64,000 bases of DNA from JACJXF01 sp964404825 (GTDB lineage Bacteria > Bacteroidota > Bacteroidia > Bacteroidales > GCA-2748055), in contig CAYOLQ010000001.1 of the NCBI GenBank assembly GCA_964404825.1, positions 1 to 64,000 on the forward strand, given 5' to 3'. The position numbers and the translations under genes were made by a program. Under the pieces are notes generated by a model. The model was given only the letters and a program-made list of their open reading frames with translations, was not told the origin of the DNA and did no database searches. Shown here piece after piece: positions 27,101 through 34,871 of the stretch (position 1 is its first letter; every line of letters starts with the position of its first letter).

Positions 27101-28784
27101 ACATATATCCCCGGTTGTCCTGAAAGATTGTAAATATATCCTCTTGTGGTAATCCTTTCTCGGCTCCATATAAAACATAAGGCAACTGCCCGGTCTGAAA
27201 ACTTTCGTAATAACTGTGAATGAAAGCCTCCGGGGACTGAAGCGTTTTTCCCTGCATGGCTTTTATCAGGACACGGATAAGCCCTTTCTCCTGAGACTGA
27301 GCAATAAACTTTTCAAGTTCGGCTTTCAGTTTCGGCTGGTCTTTTCTTAATCCCCAGCAAACATCAAGTTTTCCAAGAGATATTTTGGGTTCAAGTTCGG
27401 GATAACTGGAAAGCTCATAAAAAGCGTTGTAAATAATAGTGTAGTCTGCTTTTCCTGCCTGTACATCAGATAGAAAATTATTTACCGGTTCGTAATAGAA
27501 ATTTGAAAGTTTATTTGAGGATAAAATATCTTCATAAACAGAGCCTTTGTTTGTTACGCATTTTAGTCCCTTAAGATCGACAATTGTTTTAATATCCCTG
27601 TCTTTTCTTGCAATGACGGAATACTCGGATGGATAAATCGGGACAAAATCAATTTTCTTTGAACGCCAGTCTAGTTGAGCGAAAACCTCGCATGCAACAT
27701 CAAAATAGTTGAACCATTCTGGAGTATAGGCACTATCACGAATGAATCCACCATTTTCAGTCTCCCAGTATTTATTTAAATAGGGTGTTACAACATATTC
27801 CAGTGAAACCCCGAGATATTCTGCAAATTCCTCTGCCAGGGCATGCATAAATTGCTTTTCTCCGCCTTCCTGATAAATAAAACTCCTGTCACGAAGCGCA
27901 ACAACCAGCTTCCGTGAGGCAAGGATTTCGTCCAGATCACGGCTATACTTTTCAAGATGATTATTCTTATTGATTTTTTCAACGTAACTGGAATAGGAAA
28001 TGCCAAATTTGGTGTTAAAAATAGAATTAAGAACACCATTATTTTCAATAGTATTAAAGAAATCTTCAACTTCTTTTTTCAGATTATTTCCTTTCTCAAT
28101 GGCCCAGGCAGATTTGGTCATTGGACTAATTGGAAGCGCAATACTATATTTCTGACCACTTTCCGCATTATAGTTTAAGGCTTCATCGGCATCCAGAATG
28201 ATACCGAAAACCTTTCCCGTGTGAAGCAGTTCCTTCGATTCTTCGCTGGTTTTAGTGGGAATGAGGGTTAAGGAACCATTCAGACTTTTATTAATTCGTG
28301 CCAGATTGGTTTCAAAGCTTGTGCCACTTGCATACCCGATTGCTTTTCCTTCAAGCATGGAGAAGTCTTTTACAGGCGGACTCTTTTTATCGACAAGCAA
28401 TAATTCTGCGGAATTCAATGTCTCTGCAAAGTCAAATAGTTTTTTTCTCCAATCGAGAATTGTAAAGGTGCTGCAGATAATATCCACTTTTTTAAAGACG
28501 TCCGGAGTATATATTTGGGAAGGGTTTGTCTCGACATCTGAAGGAATTTCACCCTTTATCATAAAGGCTTCTTCCCAGGAAATTTCAATAATTATAAGTT
28601 CAACATTAAGATACCTGGCAAATTCCAAAGCGAGGGGATAATTTATATTCTTCGTGTCATCTTTGGTCATTCCGACATATATCTTTCCACTACGCCTTAT
28701 ACTTGTCAGATCCCTCGAAAAAGCAGATATTGATGAGCAGAATAGAAATACAAGCAAAATGAAAATGACAATACGGGATTTCAT
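24138..28784 (-). CDS. giant sensor: two SBP_bac_3 domains + Reg_prop propeller + SpoIIE phosphatase
   Basis: 1548 residues. Order: signal peptide 1-23; first solute-binding domain about 30-270 (SGKIYVGMTKDDTKNINYPL); second about 285-525 (ASRKLVVALRDRSFIYQEGG); a beta-propeller about 540-1150 with repeated GxMWFGTNSGAVRY / NLLWIGTYHGLSNF units; Y_Y_Y domain about 1150-1215; one membrane helix about 1226-1248; coiled coil to about 1310; and a PP2C-type SpoIIE phosphatase with VDCTGHGVPGAFMSMLG, IFSDGYADQFGG and IDQIDDIVVIGLRF holding the metal-binding Asp residues. It should sense a small solute outside and dephosphorylate an anti-anti-sigma-type STAS partner inside. No STAS or RsbW gene is in this window. 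Confidence 0.9.
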   Translation of the reverse strand: MKSRIVIFILLVFLFCSSISAFSRDLTSIRRSGKIYVGMTKDDTKNINYPLALEFARYLNVELIIIEISWEEAFMIKGEIPSDVETNPSQIYTPDVFKKVDIICSTFTILDWRKKLFDFAETLNSAELLLVDKKSPPVKDFSMLEGKAIGYASGTSFETNLARINKSLNGSLTLIPTKTSEESKELLHTGKVFGIILDADEALNYNAESGQKYSIALPISPMTKSAWAIEKGNNLKKEVEDFFNTIENNGVLNSIFNTKFGISYSSYVEKINKNNHLEKYSRDLDEILASRKLVVALRDRSFIYQEGGEKQFMHALAEEFAEYLGVSLEYVVTPYLNKYWETENGGFIRDSAYTPEWFNYFDVACEVFAQLDWRSKKIDFVPIYPSEYSVIARKDRDIKTIVDLKGLKCVTNKGSVYEDILSSNKLSNFYYEPVNNFLSDVQAGKADYTIIYNAFYELSSYPELEPKISLGKLDVCWGLRKDQPKLKAELEKFIAQSQEKGLIRVLIKAMQGKTLQSPEAFIHSYYESFQTGQLPYVLYGAEKGLPQEDIFTIFQDNRGYMWFGTNSGAVRYNGREMKSIGVLQGLTENSVRAINQDSSGIIYLATSRGVAIYDRDTIVDQLFTGSSFHSVFIDKYNSKWFIGNDGIYILSQYGSQRHLNKEFPLLPATIYSIEEDSNTGDKFLATSEGVYYYSPESNQLFRLTKDDCFSLFIDINDSIWVSTKKGLFIGGIQDLKSGNFENKSRNLNSVLNFPNNIIKNISTNRYGSVWLVTDSKVLQVLSTDQSAIVYEQEIGLKNNKIMSFLIDQEDNIWVGFSGGLQRLSNKKGLRNFFPNTINSYIYSILEDDSNRLWLASNNGVYFYDNKLVNYTSSLDGLHQKYVMAQLPGKNLIFANSEGFYELNPKSLKVVRKREFDQILLSLENIFISSKGEIVLLTGINGTLYYFSDFSSQPVVIKEKRSSNIFQLTEKNGRIIGGNSNGLIELKDGQLKSVARIDCNVWSVYSENNILWVGTECGLGYITNEDYSNIQLLSIDNNTVIKSISPAKNKNYLWLGTNKGFAYFNKNTRETEFFVDSRDGLSGDEITPSGLYLDRNDLLWIGTYHGLSNFNLRAKTSVSYSPSCYIERVLLNGKKIEPRTGQIFRHNQNNFVFEISALSFSDEESIEYEFYLRGTGNNYSSYHKGKEFKAYYNNLPPGRYEFIYKAKGKNNIWGYAQKYEFDIRKAWYNTWIFRFTVAILIGFSGWAFYHIRIRSIEAQKKKLEQLVKERTHDLEEANVEIEAQRDLATGQRDQIAAQKKEITDSIYYAERIQRSLLPPENILKIVLPEHFILFKPRDIVSGDFYWVTEKTDNVYVTAVDCTGHGVPGAFMSMLGISFLNEIVNKSEETGPEEILNQLRKYIIKALKQAGGEGESKDGMDMSILVFNKARNTISFAGANNPLYFVRGGEFQEVKGDKMPVGIHEKMNSFTRHTFNIQRGDTFYIFSDGYADQFGGPRAKKFMYSNFKALLMTIQTKSMREQGKILDDTIESWKGDIDQIDDIVVIGLRF

Positions 28785-28807
28785 GCTTATGACCGGATTA
28801 GTAGGTT

Positions 28808-28815
28808 CAAAGGTA
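28808..28815 (-). promoter_or_regulatory. predicted sigma-70 -7 element for the giant sensor gene
   Basis: On the minus strand this reads TACCTTTG, matching TAnnTTTG, 24 bases before the ATG at 28784. No convincing -33 box was found. Confidence 0.4.
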
Positions 28816-28869
28816 TAATTAACGATTATTTATTATTAGTGGGATCGTAACTTTCAGCTGAAAAATCGT

Positions 28870-29250
28870 TTAATGATGAAAGAAATCTTTTAACCCGCCA
28901 AAATAATAGTGATCCCAGCCATATTTTATATCATCAAATGCCTCATCAGGAATGTTTGTATGCAATAACTCTACGTTGGTAGAAGAACCTGCCGCATGAA
29001 GACTTATTGTTACTATTGAATCTTTATCTGTCTCACCGAAAAACCATTCCTGAACAATTTTTTCATCCTTTATAAATTCAATGTTCATGCCGGTTATGTC
29101 TCCTCCGAAAATTGAGAATAAGCTTCCCTGTTTCTCTTCCATTTCGGCTTTGTCTCCGCTCCACAATTCAATTGCGAACGGTTTAACCAAAGCATTATAA
29201 ACTTCTTCAGGTTTGGCTTTTAACTTATAGTATTTGTGGTAACTTTTCAT
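28870..29250 (-). CDS. SRPBCC / AHSA1-like domain protein
   Basis: 126-residue single-domain START-like protein. The N-terminus YYKLKAKPEEVYNALVKPFAIELWSGD is the typical first strand and helix of the AHSA1 family, and the middle has GDITGMNIEFIKDEKIVQEW. The C-terminal helix (DIKYGWDHYYFGGLKDFF) closes the hydrophobic cavity. No catalytic residues can be assigned. It is transcribed alone, with 85 bases to the sensor gene start and about 340 bases of upstream sequence before the WYL gene. Confidence 0.82.
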   Translation of the reverse strand: MKSYHKYYKLKAKPEEVYNALVKPFAIELWSGDKAEMEEKQGSLFSIFGGDITGMNIEFIKDEKIVQEWFFGETDKDSIVTISLHAAGSSTNVELLHTNIPDEAFDDIKYGWDHYYFGGLKDFFHH

Positions 29251-29386
29251 GTCGGGTCTGTTTTTTAAATTATTCGAATTTATGTAATTATGATCAATAA
29301 AAGGAAAAATCTTCCGAATTCCTTTATTAATCCGTTTGAACAGGTAATTTTATACTTTCATTTATAGTTTACGGAATTTTGAAGAA

Positions 29387-29596
29387 CTGAAAAACAGAGT
29401 TTACTATATCATCCTTCTTATTGCTGTTTTAATTGTGCTTAGTGATTGTTCCTCACTCAGACACTTTACTATTACACGAAAAACTCAAAACTGGGAAAAA
29501 AAGCATTTTGACCCTGAACGGAATGGTTTAAAAAAGAAGAAACTTAATAAAAAATCATCAGATAAGCCATCGAAACTCAGAAAAAGAGTGGGATGA
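29387..29596 (+). CDS. possible small basic lipoprotein with non-ATG start
   Basis: An open frame bounded upstream by TAA (29345-29347) has no ATG, GTG or TTG; the CTG at 29387 is the most likely initiator. It encodes about 69 residues: a hydrophobic segment (VYYIILLIAVLIVL), then LSDC resembling a lipobox, then a Lys/Arg-rich tail ending KLRKRVG. Its TGA overlaps the ATG of the WYL gene as ATGA at 29593-29596, an arrangement usually kept by coupled translation. No homologue is recognised, and Asp before Cys is unusual for a lipobox. It could also be a decayed gene. Confidence 0.35.
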   Translation: MKNRVYYIILLIAVLIVLSDCSSLRHFTITRKTQNWEKKHFDPERNGLKKKKLNKKSSDKPSKLRKRVG

Positions 29597-30375
29597 TTTG
29601 CAAACCCGTCAAACAACATCAGAATATGAAAAGTAAAAAAAGAGATTTTCGTCAGGTACTTGATGATGTATTGGCTTCCCTGAGTAATCTAAACGAAAAG
29701 GATTTTTCGGAAGAAGTAAAAGGAATTATTTGGAAACTGGGAGATACCATTAGAATTAATAGTTTAATCAAAGATGGAAAAGAAAGTGACTTTATCGATT
29801 TTGAAAAGTTACCGGATATTCCGGGAGCAGAATTTCTTGAGCCGCTAATTGAGGGAATAAGAGAAAAGATAGTTCTTGAAATTTATTACCAGCCGTTTTA
29901 TGAGGAAAAGCCATATTTTATCAGAGTGCATCCATATATGTTAAAGGAATATCACTTTCGTTGGTATCTCATAGGTTTAAATGAAACGAAAAAGGAATTA
30001 AGGACATATGGTCTGGATCGAATTTGGGAGGTAAAAAGAACAGATCTTCTATATATCCAAAAAAATTTCAAATCAAAAGATTATTTTAAGAATACTGTTG
30101 GTATTATTTCTCCACCTGGAGAGCCTCCGCGCATCAGAGTGGAGGTTTTGAAACCCCAGGCTTATTACCTGATAACTCAACCTATTCACCCTAGTCAAAG
30201 TATTGAATCAGAAGATGAAACTAAAATATTATTTAATTACAGGGTCCATCCTACATATGAGTTCAAGGCCCTGCTTTTAAGTCTGGGTAGTGATATAAAA
30301 GTGCTGGAACCAGCAGGTTTGCAAGGTGAAATAATTAAGGAGCTAAAAGAGGCAATCAGGGTTTATAATATATAG
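29593..30375 (+). CDS. WYL-domain protein lacking the N-terminal HTH
   Basis: WYL domains bind nucleotides or small ligands and usually sit behind a DeoR-type helix-turn-helix in transcription factors. The core is clear: IYYQPFYEEKPYFIRVHPYM, FRWYLIGLNE (the WYL box) and RTYGLDRIWEV, followed by the C-terminal WCX extension ending SDIKVLEPAGLQGEIIKELKEAI. The usual first 60 or so residues with HTH are absent; instead there is a short charged helix (about 20-65). An alternative ATG at 29626 would shorten it further. It may regulate through a partner protein. It ends directly against the convergent DUF2721 gene (stops at 30375 and 30376). Confidence 0.8.
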   Translation: MICKPVKQHQNMKSKKRDFRQVLDDVLASLSNLNEKDFSEEVKGIIWKLGDTIRINSLIKDGKESDFIDFEKLPDIPGAEFLEPLIEGIREKIVLEIYYQPFYEEKPYFIRVHPYMLKEYHFRWYLIGLNETKKELRTYGLDRIWEVKRTDLLYIQKNFKSKDYFKNTVGIISPPGEPPRIRVEVLKPQAYYLITQPIHPSQSIESEDETKILFNYRVHPTYEFKALLLSLGSDIKVLEPAGLQGEIIKELKEAIRVYNI

Positions 30376-30774
30376 CTATTTCAATTCTTCCATGTCACTC
30401 AGGTGAAGATCCAAAGCTTTGACTGATATCTGTATCTCAATAATGGATAAGGCCAGAGATAAAGCAAGAAGCACCAGAGCGAATCCAAAAAGCACTTCAG
30501 CAATCATCAGATATTTGATATATATCAGAAACATTACTACAACACAAAGTAAAAGGCTGCTAATTCCAAGTACTTGCATGTTTCTTGTGAGTTTCAAACG
30601 TTTCCGCAGATTATTTATCTGTCCAAGCAGGATATGACTTGGATCTTCCTTAAATTTTGAATGAAGGTTTCTGACCACTTGTGCATATGCAAGAAAGCGA
30701 TTGGTATATGCCAGCAACAGCAATGAAATTGCTGAAAAAAGTAGTGCCGGGGTTGTAAGGGTAAGCTGTTCCAT
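30376..30774 (-). CDS. DUF2721 family membrane protein (copy 1)
   Basis: 132 residues with one N-terminal membrane segment (about 9-26), a cytoplasmic stretch rich in Lys/Arg (NLRKRLKLTRN) and two close C-terminal membrane segments (about 68-115). This is the DUF2721 layout, whose function is not known. A second member lies at 34196-34660. The gene converges with the WYL gene without any spacer. Confidence 0.75.
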   Translation of the reverse strand: MEQLTLTTPALLFSAISLLLLAYTNRFLAYAQVVRNLHSKFKEDPSHILLGQINNLRKRLKLTRNMQVLGISSLLLCVVVMFLIYIKYLMIAEVLFGFALVLLALSLALSIIEIQISVKALDLHLSDMEELK

Positions 30775-30907
30775 TTATTGCTTTTTATAAAATTCGTAAA
30801 CTATCCAACCAAAAGATACTGAATAAAAAGAAGAAAAAGCGAGAATTATTTGTGTATAAGAAAAATTTGTTTTTACTTTGAATCGCAAAGAACTTTCAAT
30901 TTACAAT

Positions 30908-31546
30908 ATGGAAACGAATCAAAAACACTTACAGGATTTAGCAGAGATTAAAAGTCTGATGGAAAAATCCTCCCGTTTTCTGTCTCTTAGCGGACTTTCT
31001 GGCGTTTTTGCCGGGTCTTTTGCAATTTTCGGAGCTCTGAATGTGTGGTTATATACGCGGGCAGGAATGGTAAAATATGATCACCAATTCAGGGGATTGG
31101 GCGATTTTGTAGAAGAACCGGTACTGAGGTTTATGCTAATAAATGCAGCAATTGTATTATTTCTTGCTTTATTATCAGCATGGTATTTTTCGAAAAGGAA
31201 AGCCAACCGTATGAACCTACCACTTTGGAATCCCGCCTCGAAAAGAATGCTCCTGAATTTATTAATCCCGCTTATTACCGGAGGAGTTCTATGTGTTATA
31301 TTGATGATTAGACAGGATCTTAATTTAATTGCCCCTCTGATGCTTTTGTTTTACGGACTGGCTTTAATAAACGCAGGAAAATATACAGAGGATAGTATTA
31401 ATTACCTTGGTTTTGTTGAAATTATTACCGGTCTTCTGGCAGTGGTTTTCATAAATCACAGCCTTCTTTTCTGGACTCTGGGATTTGGTGTATGGCATAT
31501 TATATATGGGGTTGTAATGTATTACCTTCATAAGAAATCATGGTAA
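30908..31546 (+). CDS. conserved five-helix membrane protein of unknown function
   Basis: I chose ATG 30908 (METNQKHLQDLAEIKSLME) over an upstream in-frame ATG at 30878. After a charged amphipathic start with SSRFLSLSGLSGVFAGSFAI come about five to six membrane segments. It precedes a winged-helix regulator by 40 bases and then creD, a three-gene order that suggests a shared envelope function. TACTTTG at 30873-30879 resembles, but does not fully match, the -7 element. No enzymatic motif is seen. Confidence 0.75.
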   Translation: METNQKHLQDLAEIKSLMEKSSRFLSLSGLSGVFAGSFAIFGALNVWLYTRAGMVKYDHQFRGLGDFVEEPVLRFMLINAAIVLFLALLSAWYFSKRKANRMNLPLWNPASKRMLLNLLIPLITGGVLCVILMIRQDLNLIAPLMLLFYGLALINAGKYTEDSINYLGFVEIITGLLAVVFINHSLLFWTLGFGVWHIIYGVVMYYLHKKSW

Positions 31547-31586
31547 TTTCATATAGTATTATGTTTATAGGGTAAGGATTATTAAA

Positions 31587-31916
31587 ATGGGCAATCCAAT
31601 CAGTAAAATAAACAAAACCTTTGAAAGCAGGATTAGGCTTGGAATAATGTCTATTCTGATGGTAAATACCTCTGTGGACTTTAATTACCTGAAGGACATT
31701 CTGGAAATTACTGATGGGAATCTGGCAAGCCATCTAAAGGCTCTGGAGTACGAAGAAATGATTTCTGTTTCTAAACAATTCATTGGTCGAAAACCCAATA
31801 CAAGCTATTCTGCAACCAGTAATGGCAGAAAAGTGTTCTCGATTCATTTACAAGCACTTGAAGCACTTATTCAACAACAGAATTTCAATGACACAGACAA
31901 GACAATTTTAAAATAA
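31587..31916 (+). CDS. winged-helix transcriptional regulator
   Basis: 109 residues forming one winged helix-turn-helix of the MarR/ArsR-like HTH_27 type: ESRIRLGIMSILM (helix 1), DFNYLKDILEITDGNLASHLKALE (recognition helix region) and the wing IGRKPNTSYSATSNGRKVF. There is no ligand domain. It lies between a membrane protein and creD, 18 bases before the latter, and is the natural candidate to regulate that operon. The signal is unknown. Confidence 0.87.
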   Translation: MGNPISKINKTFESRIRLGIMSILMVNTSVDFNYLKDILEITDGNLASHLKALEYEEMISVSKQFIGRKPNTSYSATSNGRKVFSIHLQALEALIQQQNFNDTDKTILK

Positions 31917-31934
31917 GAATTTAATTATATACAA

Positions 31935-33272
31935 ATGAAAACAAATAATTTAATTTCCAGTCTCACCCGTTCCATTTCGTTTAAGTTCTTTTTAACTGGA
32001 ATTCTTAGTCTTTTTTTATTAATACCCTCAGCCTGGATTAGATCTATAATTGTTGAGAGACAGCTAAGACAGACGGAGGTTTTGAGTGAAATAAGTTCTT
32101 CATGGGGAAATACTCAGTTAATGACTGGTCCGGTTCTGACTATACCGTATAAAAAGTATGTGGAAATTGATGGGAAGGGCACTATTCAAAAAGAATATGC
32201 TCATTTTTTACCAACCGACCTGAATATTTCAGGAAAGATTAATCCTGAAATCAGATATCGCGGAATATTTAAAGTAGCAGTATATAATGCAGATATTCAA
32301 ACGAAAGGGGCTTTTGATATGCCGGATGTTAAGAAATTGGGAATTGAACCTGAAAACGCGGAATTTGAAAACGCTTTTATTAGTGTTGGAATTTCTGATA
32401 TGAGGGGAATAAAAAACAATGTGTCAATTAAATATAATGAAAACGAATTAGAGGCAATTCCGGGTGTTCCGGTGAAGGACCTTATATCTTCAGGGTTTCA
32501 TTGTAAGATAAACCTGAATGAATTAGATACTGAACAGGCTCACTTTATCTTTAACTTATCATTAAACGGCTCTGGATCGCTGCGTTTTTTACCTGTAGGA
32601 CAAAAAACGGAAGTAGTGATAAATTCCTCCTGGAAAGACCCTGATTTTCAGGGAGAGTTCCTACCCGTTGAAAGGAATATTTCGGAAAGTGGTTTTAGTG
32701 CTAAATGGATTGTTACACATTTAAACAGAAATTTTCCACAGGCATGGAAAAACACAGAATATAGTATTGAGAACACAAGTTTCGGTGTAGGGCTTCTTAT
32801 TCCTGCCGGACATTATCAAAAAGCCGAAAGATCAGCAAAGTATGCCATTATGTTTATCGGTCTTACTTTTCTATTATTTCTTCTCATAGAGGTACTGAAT
32901 AGAAAAAGACTTCATCCGATTCAATATCTTTTAACCGGACTTTCGTTATCAGTATTTTATGCCTTGCTGATTTCCATTTCTGAACAAATTGGATTTGGTT
33001 ATGCCTACCTGATTTCATCAACAGCTATTATACTTCTGATAAGTTTTTACATCCACAGCGGATTCCATAATATTGGATTCACCTTTATAACAGCTTGTGT
33101 CCTTTCACTCCTGTATGGGTTTTTGTATATTATACTCCAGCTTCAGGATTATTCCCTGCTATTCGGCAGCATAGGATTATTTATTGTTCTTGGAACATTT
33201 ATGTTTATGACCCGCAAAATTAACTGGTATAAAGAGGAAAGTATTCAGGATGAAGGAGAAAACAAATCTTAG
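31935..33272 (+). CDS. creD: inner membrane protein CreD
   Basis: CreD-family protein, 445 residues; family members are linked to envelope integrity and beta-lactam or colicin responses in other bacteria. Visible are the N-terminal membrane helix, the motif SWGNTQLMTGPVLTIPY, the periplasmic domain with LRFLPVGQKTEV and NFPQAWKN, and about five C-terminal membrane segments (NRKRLHPIQYLLTGLSLSVF starts them). No creBC two-component genes adjoin, but a winged-helix gene does. The stop codon overlaps that of the convergent gene by 4 bases. Confidence 0.92.
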   Translation: MKTNNLISSLTRSISFKFFLTGILSLFLLIPSAWIRSIIVERQLRQTEVLSEISSSWGNTQLMTGPVLTIPYKKYVEIDGKGTIQKEYAHFLPTDLNISGKINPEIRYRGIFKVAVYNADIQTKGAFDMPDVKKLGIEPENAEFENAFISVGISDMRGIKNNVSIKYNENELEAIPGVPVKDLISSGFHCKINLNELDTEQAHFIFNLSLNGSGSLRFLPVGQKTEVVINSSWKDPDFQGEFLPVERNISESGFSAKWIVTHLNRNFPQAWKNTEYSIENTSFGVGLLIPAGHYQKAERSAKYAIMFIGLTFLLFLLIEVLNRKRLHPIQYLLTGLSLSVFYALLISISEQIGFGYAYLISSTAIILLISFYIHSGFHNIGFTFITACVLSLLYGFLYIILQLQDYSLLFGSIGLFIVLGTFMFMTRKINWYKEESIQDEGENKS

Positions 33273-34075
33273 TTTTGAAGCATTTCATTTCTCCAGATGG
33301 CCGTAGCTTTATTCTTATCCGTACGCTGCCTAAAAAGCACCATACGGGTAAGCTGGCCGGTTTCTCTATGAAAACCCAAAACAAGGAAAATGTCCTTTCT
33401 CCTTTCAACCTCTCCCGGATTGGAGGGGAGAATATGCTGAAAAAGTTCTGCATCATCCGGATTTTCTCCGGTGGTGGTGAAATAAATATTAACCCATTGC
33501 TGCAAAATTCCGGGATTGTAACTCGAAAAAGATTTTAATTTTCGAATACCAAATTCCCATATTTGAGTGTAATACAGTAAATTATACGAATAGTAAACCC
33601 GAAGCAGCATTATGTTTTCAAGTATTCCTGAATAATATAATGACTTAAGTCCTGAATAGAAAAAGGATGTGTTATAATTAAAGACGTCATTATCAATACT
33701 ATTCCTAAGTATTTTTTTCATCTGATCTCCCTCTTCTTCAAATGCAAATTCTCTGTAAATATCTTTCAGTGAGATGAATTCCTGAGGGTTATCCATATCA
33801 TTCAGACCTTTATTTTTCCAGTATTTTAGAACGCGGGCAAAATCAGCACTGGCTTTCATATTCCCCTTCCACATGAAATAATTCATACAAATGTGGAGAA
33901 GATTTTCCGGAAGATAATTCTGGGAAACACATACCTCCAGAATAGGTAACCAGTTAATATAATCAAACTGTACCATTTCTGAATAAACCTGATTCATAGC
34001 ATCTTCCAGCCGGTCTGTACCGTAATACTGATGCAATTTATCAACACTTTCCTTTATGTTTCCTACAATTCTCAA
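33269..34075 (-). CDS. unknown cytoplasmic protein, probably TTG start
   Basis: I do not recognise this 268-residue protein. It is mostly helical, rich in Tyr/Asn/Leu, with no signal peptide. An in-frame TAA directly precedes TTG at 34075, so initiation is at TTG or at the ATG codon 27. TATCTTTA about 30 bases upstream on the same strand is one mismatch from the -7 consensus and favours the TTG. The C-terminal part (RRKDIFLVLGFHRETGQLTRM) resembles a generic beta-rich ending. Its 3' end overlaps creD by 4 bases in convergent orientation. Confidence 0.65.
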   Translation of the reverse strand: MRIVGNIKESVDKLHQYYGTDRLEDAMNQVYSEMVQFDYINWLPILEVCVSQNYLPENLLHICMNYFMWKGNMKASADFARVLKYWKNKGLNDMDNPQEFISLKDIYREFAFEEEGDQMKKILRNSIDNDVFNYNTSFFYSGLKSLYYSGILENIMLLRVYYSYNLLYYTQIWEFGIRKLKSFSSYNPGILQQWVNIYFTTTGENPDDAELFQHILPSNPGEVERRKDIFLVLGFHRETGQLTRMVLFRQRTDKNKATAIWRNEMLQN

Positions 34076-34195
34076 TTATCTAACAGATTTGATTAACCTA
34101 AAGATAGAACAATCTGATGGAAAAAGTATGAAAAAATCATATTTTTTCAAATATATAATTAGCGGAATACTCAGTTAATAAATGGAACTGAAATT

Positions 34196-34660
34196 CTAAC
34201 TTAAATCTTTTATTTCTATCTGGACTATTTTATACCCTTTCCATACCTCAATTGCCGCAAAAATTATACCTGAGAATACAAAAAGCATTCCCAAAAGAAA
34301 TACTCCAATAACAAACCAATTTAAACTATGCAAGGAATTAATCTGATGCAGACCGATAAGTAAAGAAGAAATTATAAAAAATGCAACTGCGAGAGAATAT
34401 GAAAAGACGGCATTTCTGATAAGGAAAATACGGTAATTCAATTTTGAAATTTGTACTTCAATACTTTTGTGTCTGCGCTTCTTATTAGTTCTTACTTCTT
34501 CTTCTGTTCTTAGCCTTCGGCGCTCATCATTCAGAAGTCGTATGCGGTTAACTACAAGAGAGTATTTATTGTTCATTCCTAATAAAAGGAGACCACAAGC
34601 TGAAATCATAATCCCGGGAGCCAGCATTATTTGAATCAATCCAGATACAGAATCGGACAT
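34196..34660 (-). CDS. DUF2721 family membrane protein (copy 2)
   Basis: 154 residues: N-terminal membrane segment (LAPGIMISACGLLLLGMNN), RIRLLNDERRRLRTEEEV, a basic cytoplasmic stretch, then two membrane segments (about 83-103 and 113-135). It shares layout and the N-R-I/F-L pattern with the copy at 30376-30774, although the two are diverged. Function unknown. A -7 match lies 17 bases upstream. Confidence 0.75.
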   Translation of the reverse strand: MSDSVSGLIQIMLAPGIMISACGLLLLGMNNKYSLVVNRIRLLNDERRRLRTEEEVRTNKKRRHKSIEVQISKLNYRIFLIRNAVFSYSLAVAFFIISSLLIGLHQINSLHSLNWFVIGVFLLGMLFVFSGIIFAAIEVWKGYKIVQIEIKDLS

Positions 34661-34676
34661 TTTATTTTTTTGTACA

Positions 34677-34684
34677 AATTTAAA
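34677..34684 (-). promoter_or_regulatory. predicted sigma-70 -7 element for DUF2721 copy 2
   Basis: Reads TAAATTTG on the minus strand, matching TAnnTTTG; the 17 bases to the ATG would give a leader of about 10 bases. Confidence 0.4.
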
Positions 34685-34858
34685 TAAAAAATGAACTACT
34701 ATGACGGATAGATTGATCTGTTAATGATTCGAAACGACAGAATAATACTATTATTAGGAAATCTTTTTAAAAAACGGACTTTATCTGACTGATTTTTCCT
34801 TTCTCGATACATTAACAAGTACTCAGATTATTTATTTAGCCTCCTGAAAACCTTGAAA

Positions 34859-34866
34859 TAATTTTG
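34859..34866 (+). promoter_or_regulatory. possible -7 element immediately before the small HTH gene
   Basis: TAATTTTG fits TAnnTTTG but ends only 5 bases before ATG 34872. If used, the transcript would start at or within the first codons, giving a leaderless or nearly leaderless mRNA from the second ATG (34881). Confidence 0.3.
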
Positions 34867-34871
34867 TCTTA

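Noticed and set aside
28846..28870. Third ECF-type promoter (GTAACTTT on the plus strand)
   Set aside because: No CGTC box at 16-17 bases and no plus-strand gene follows; it lies between two minus-strand genes.
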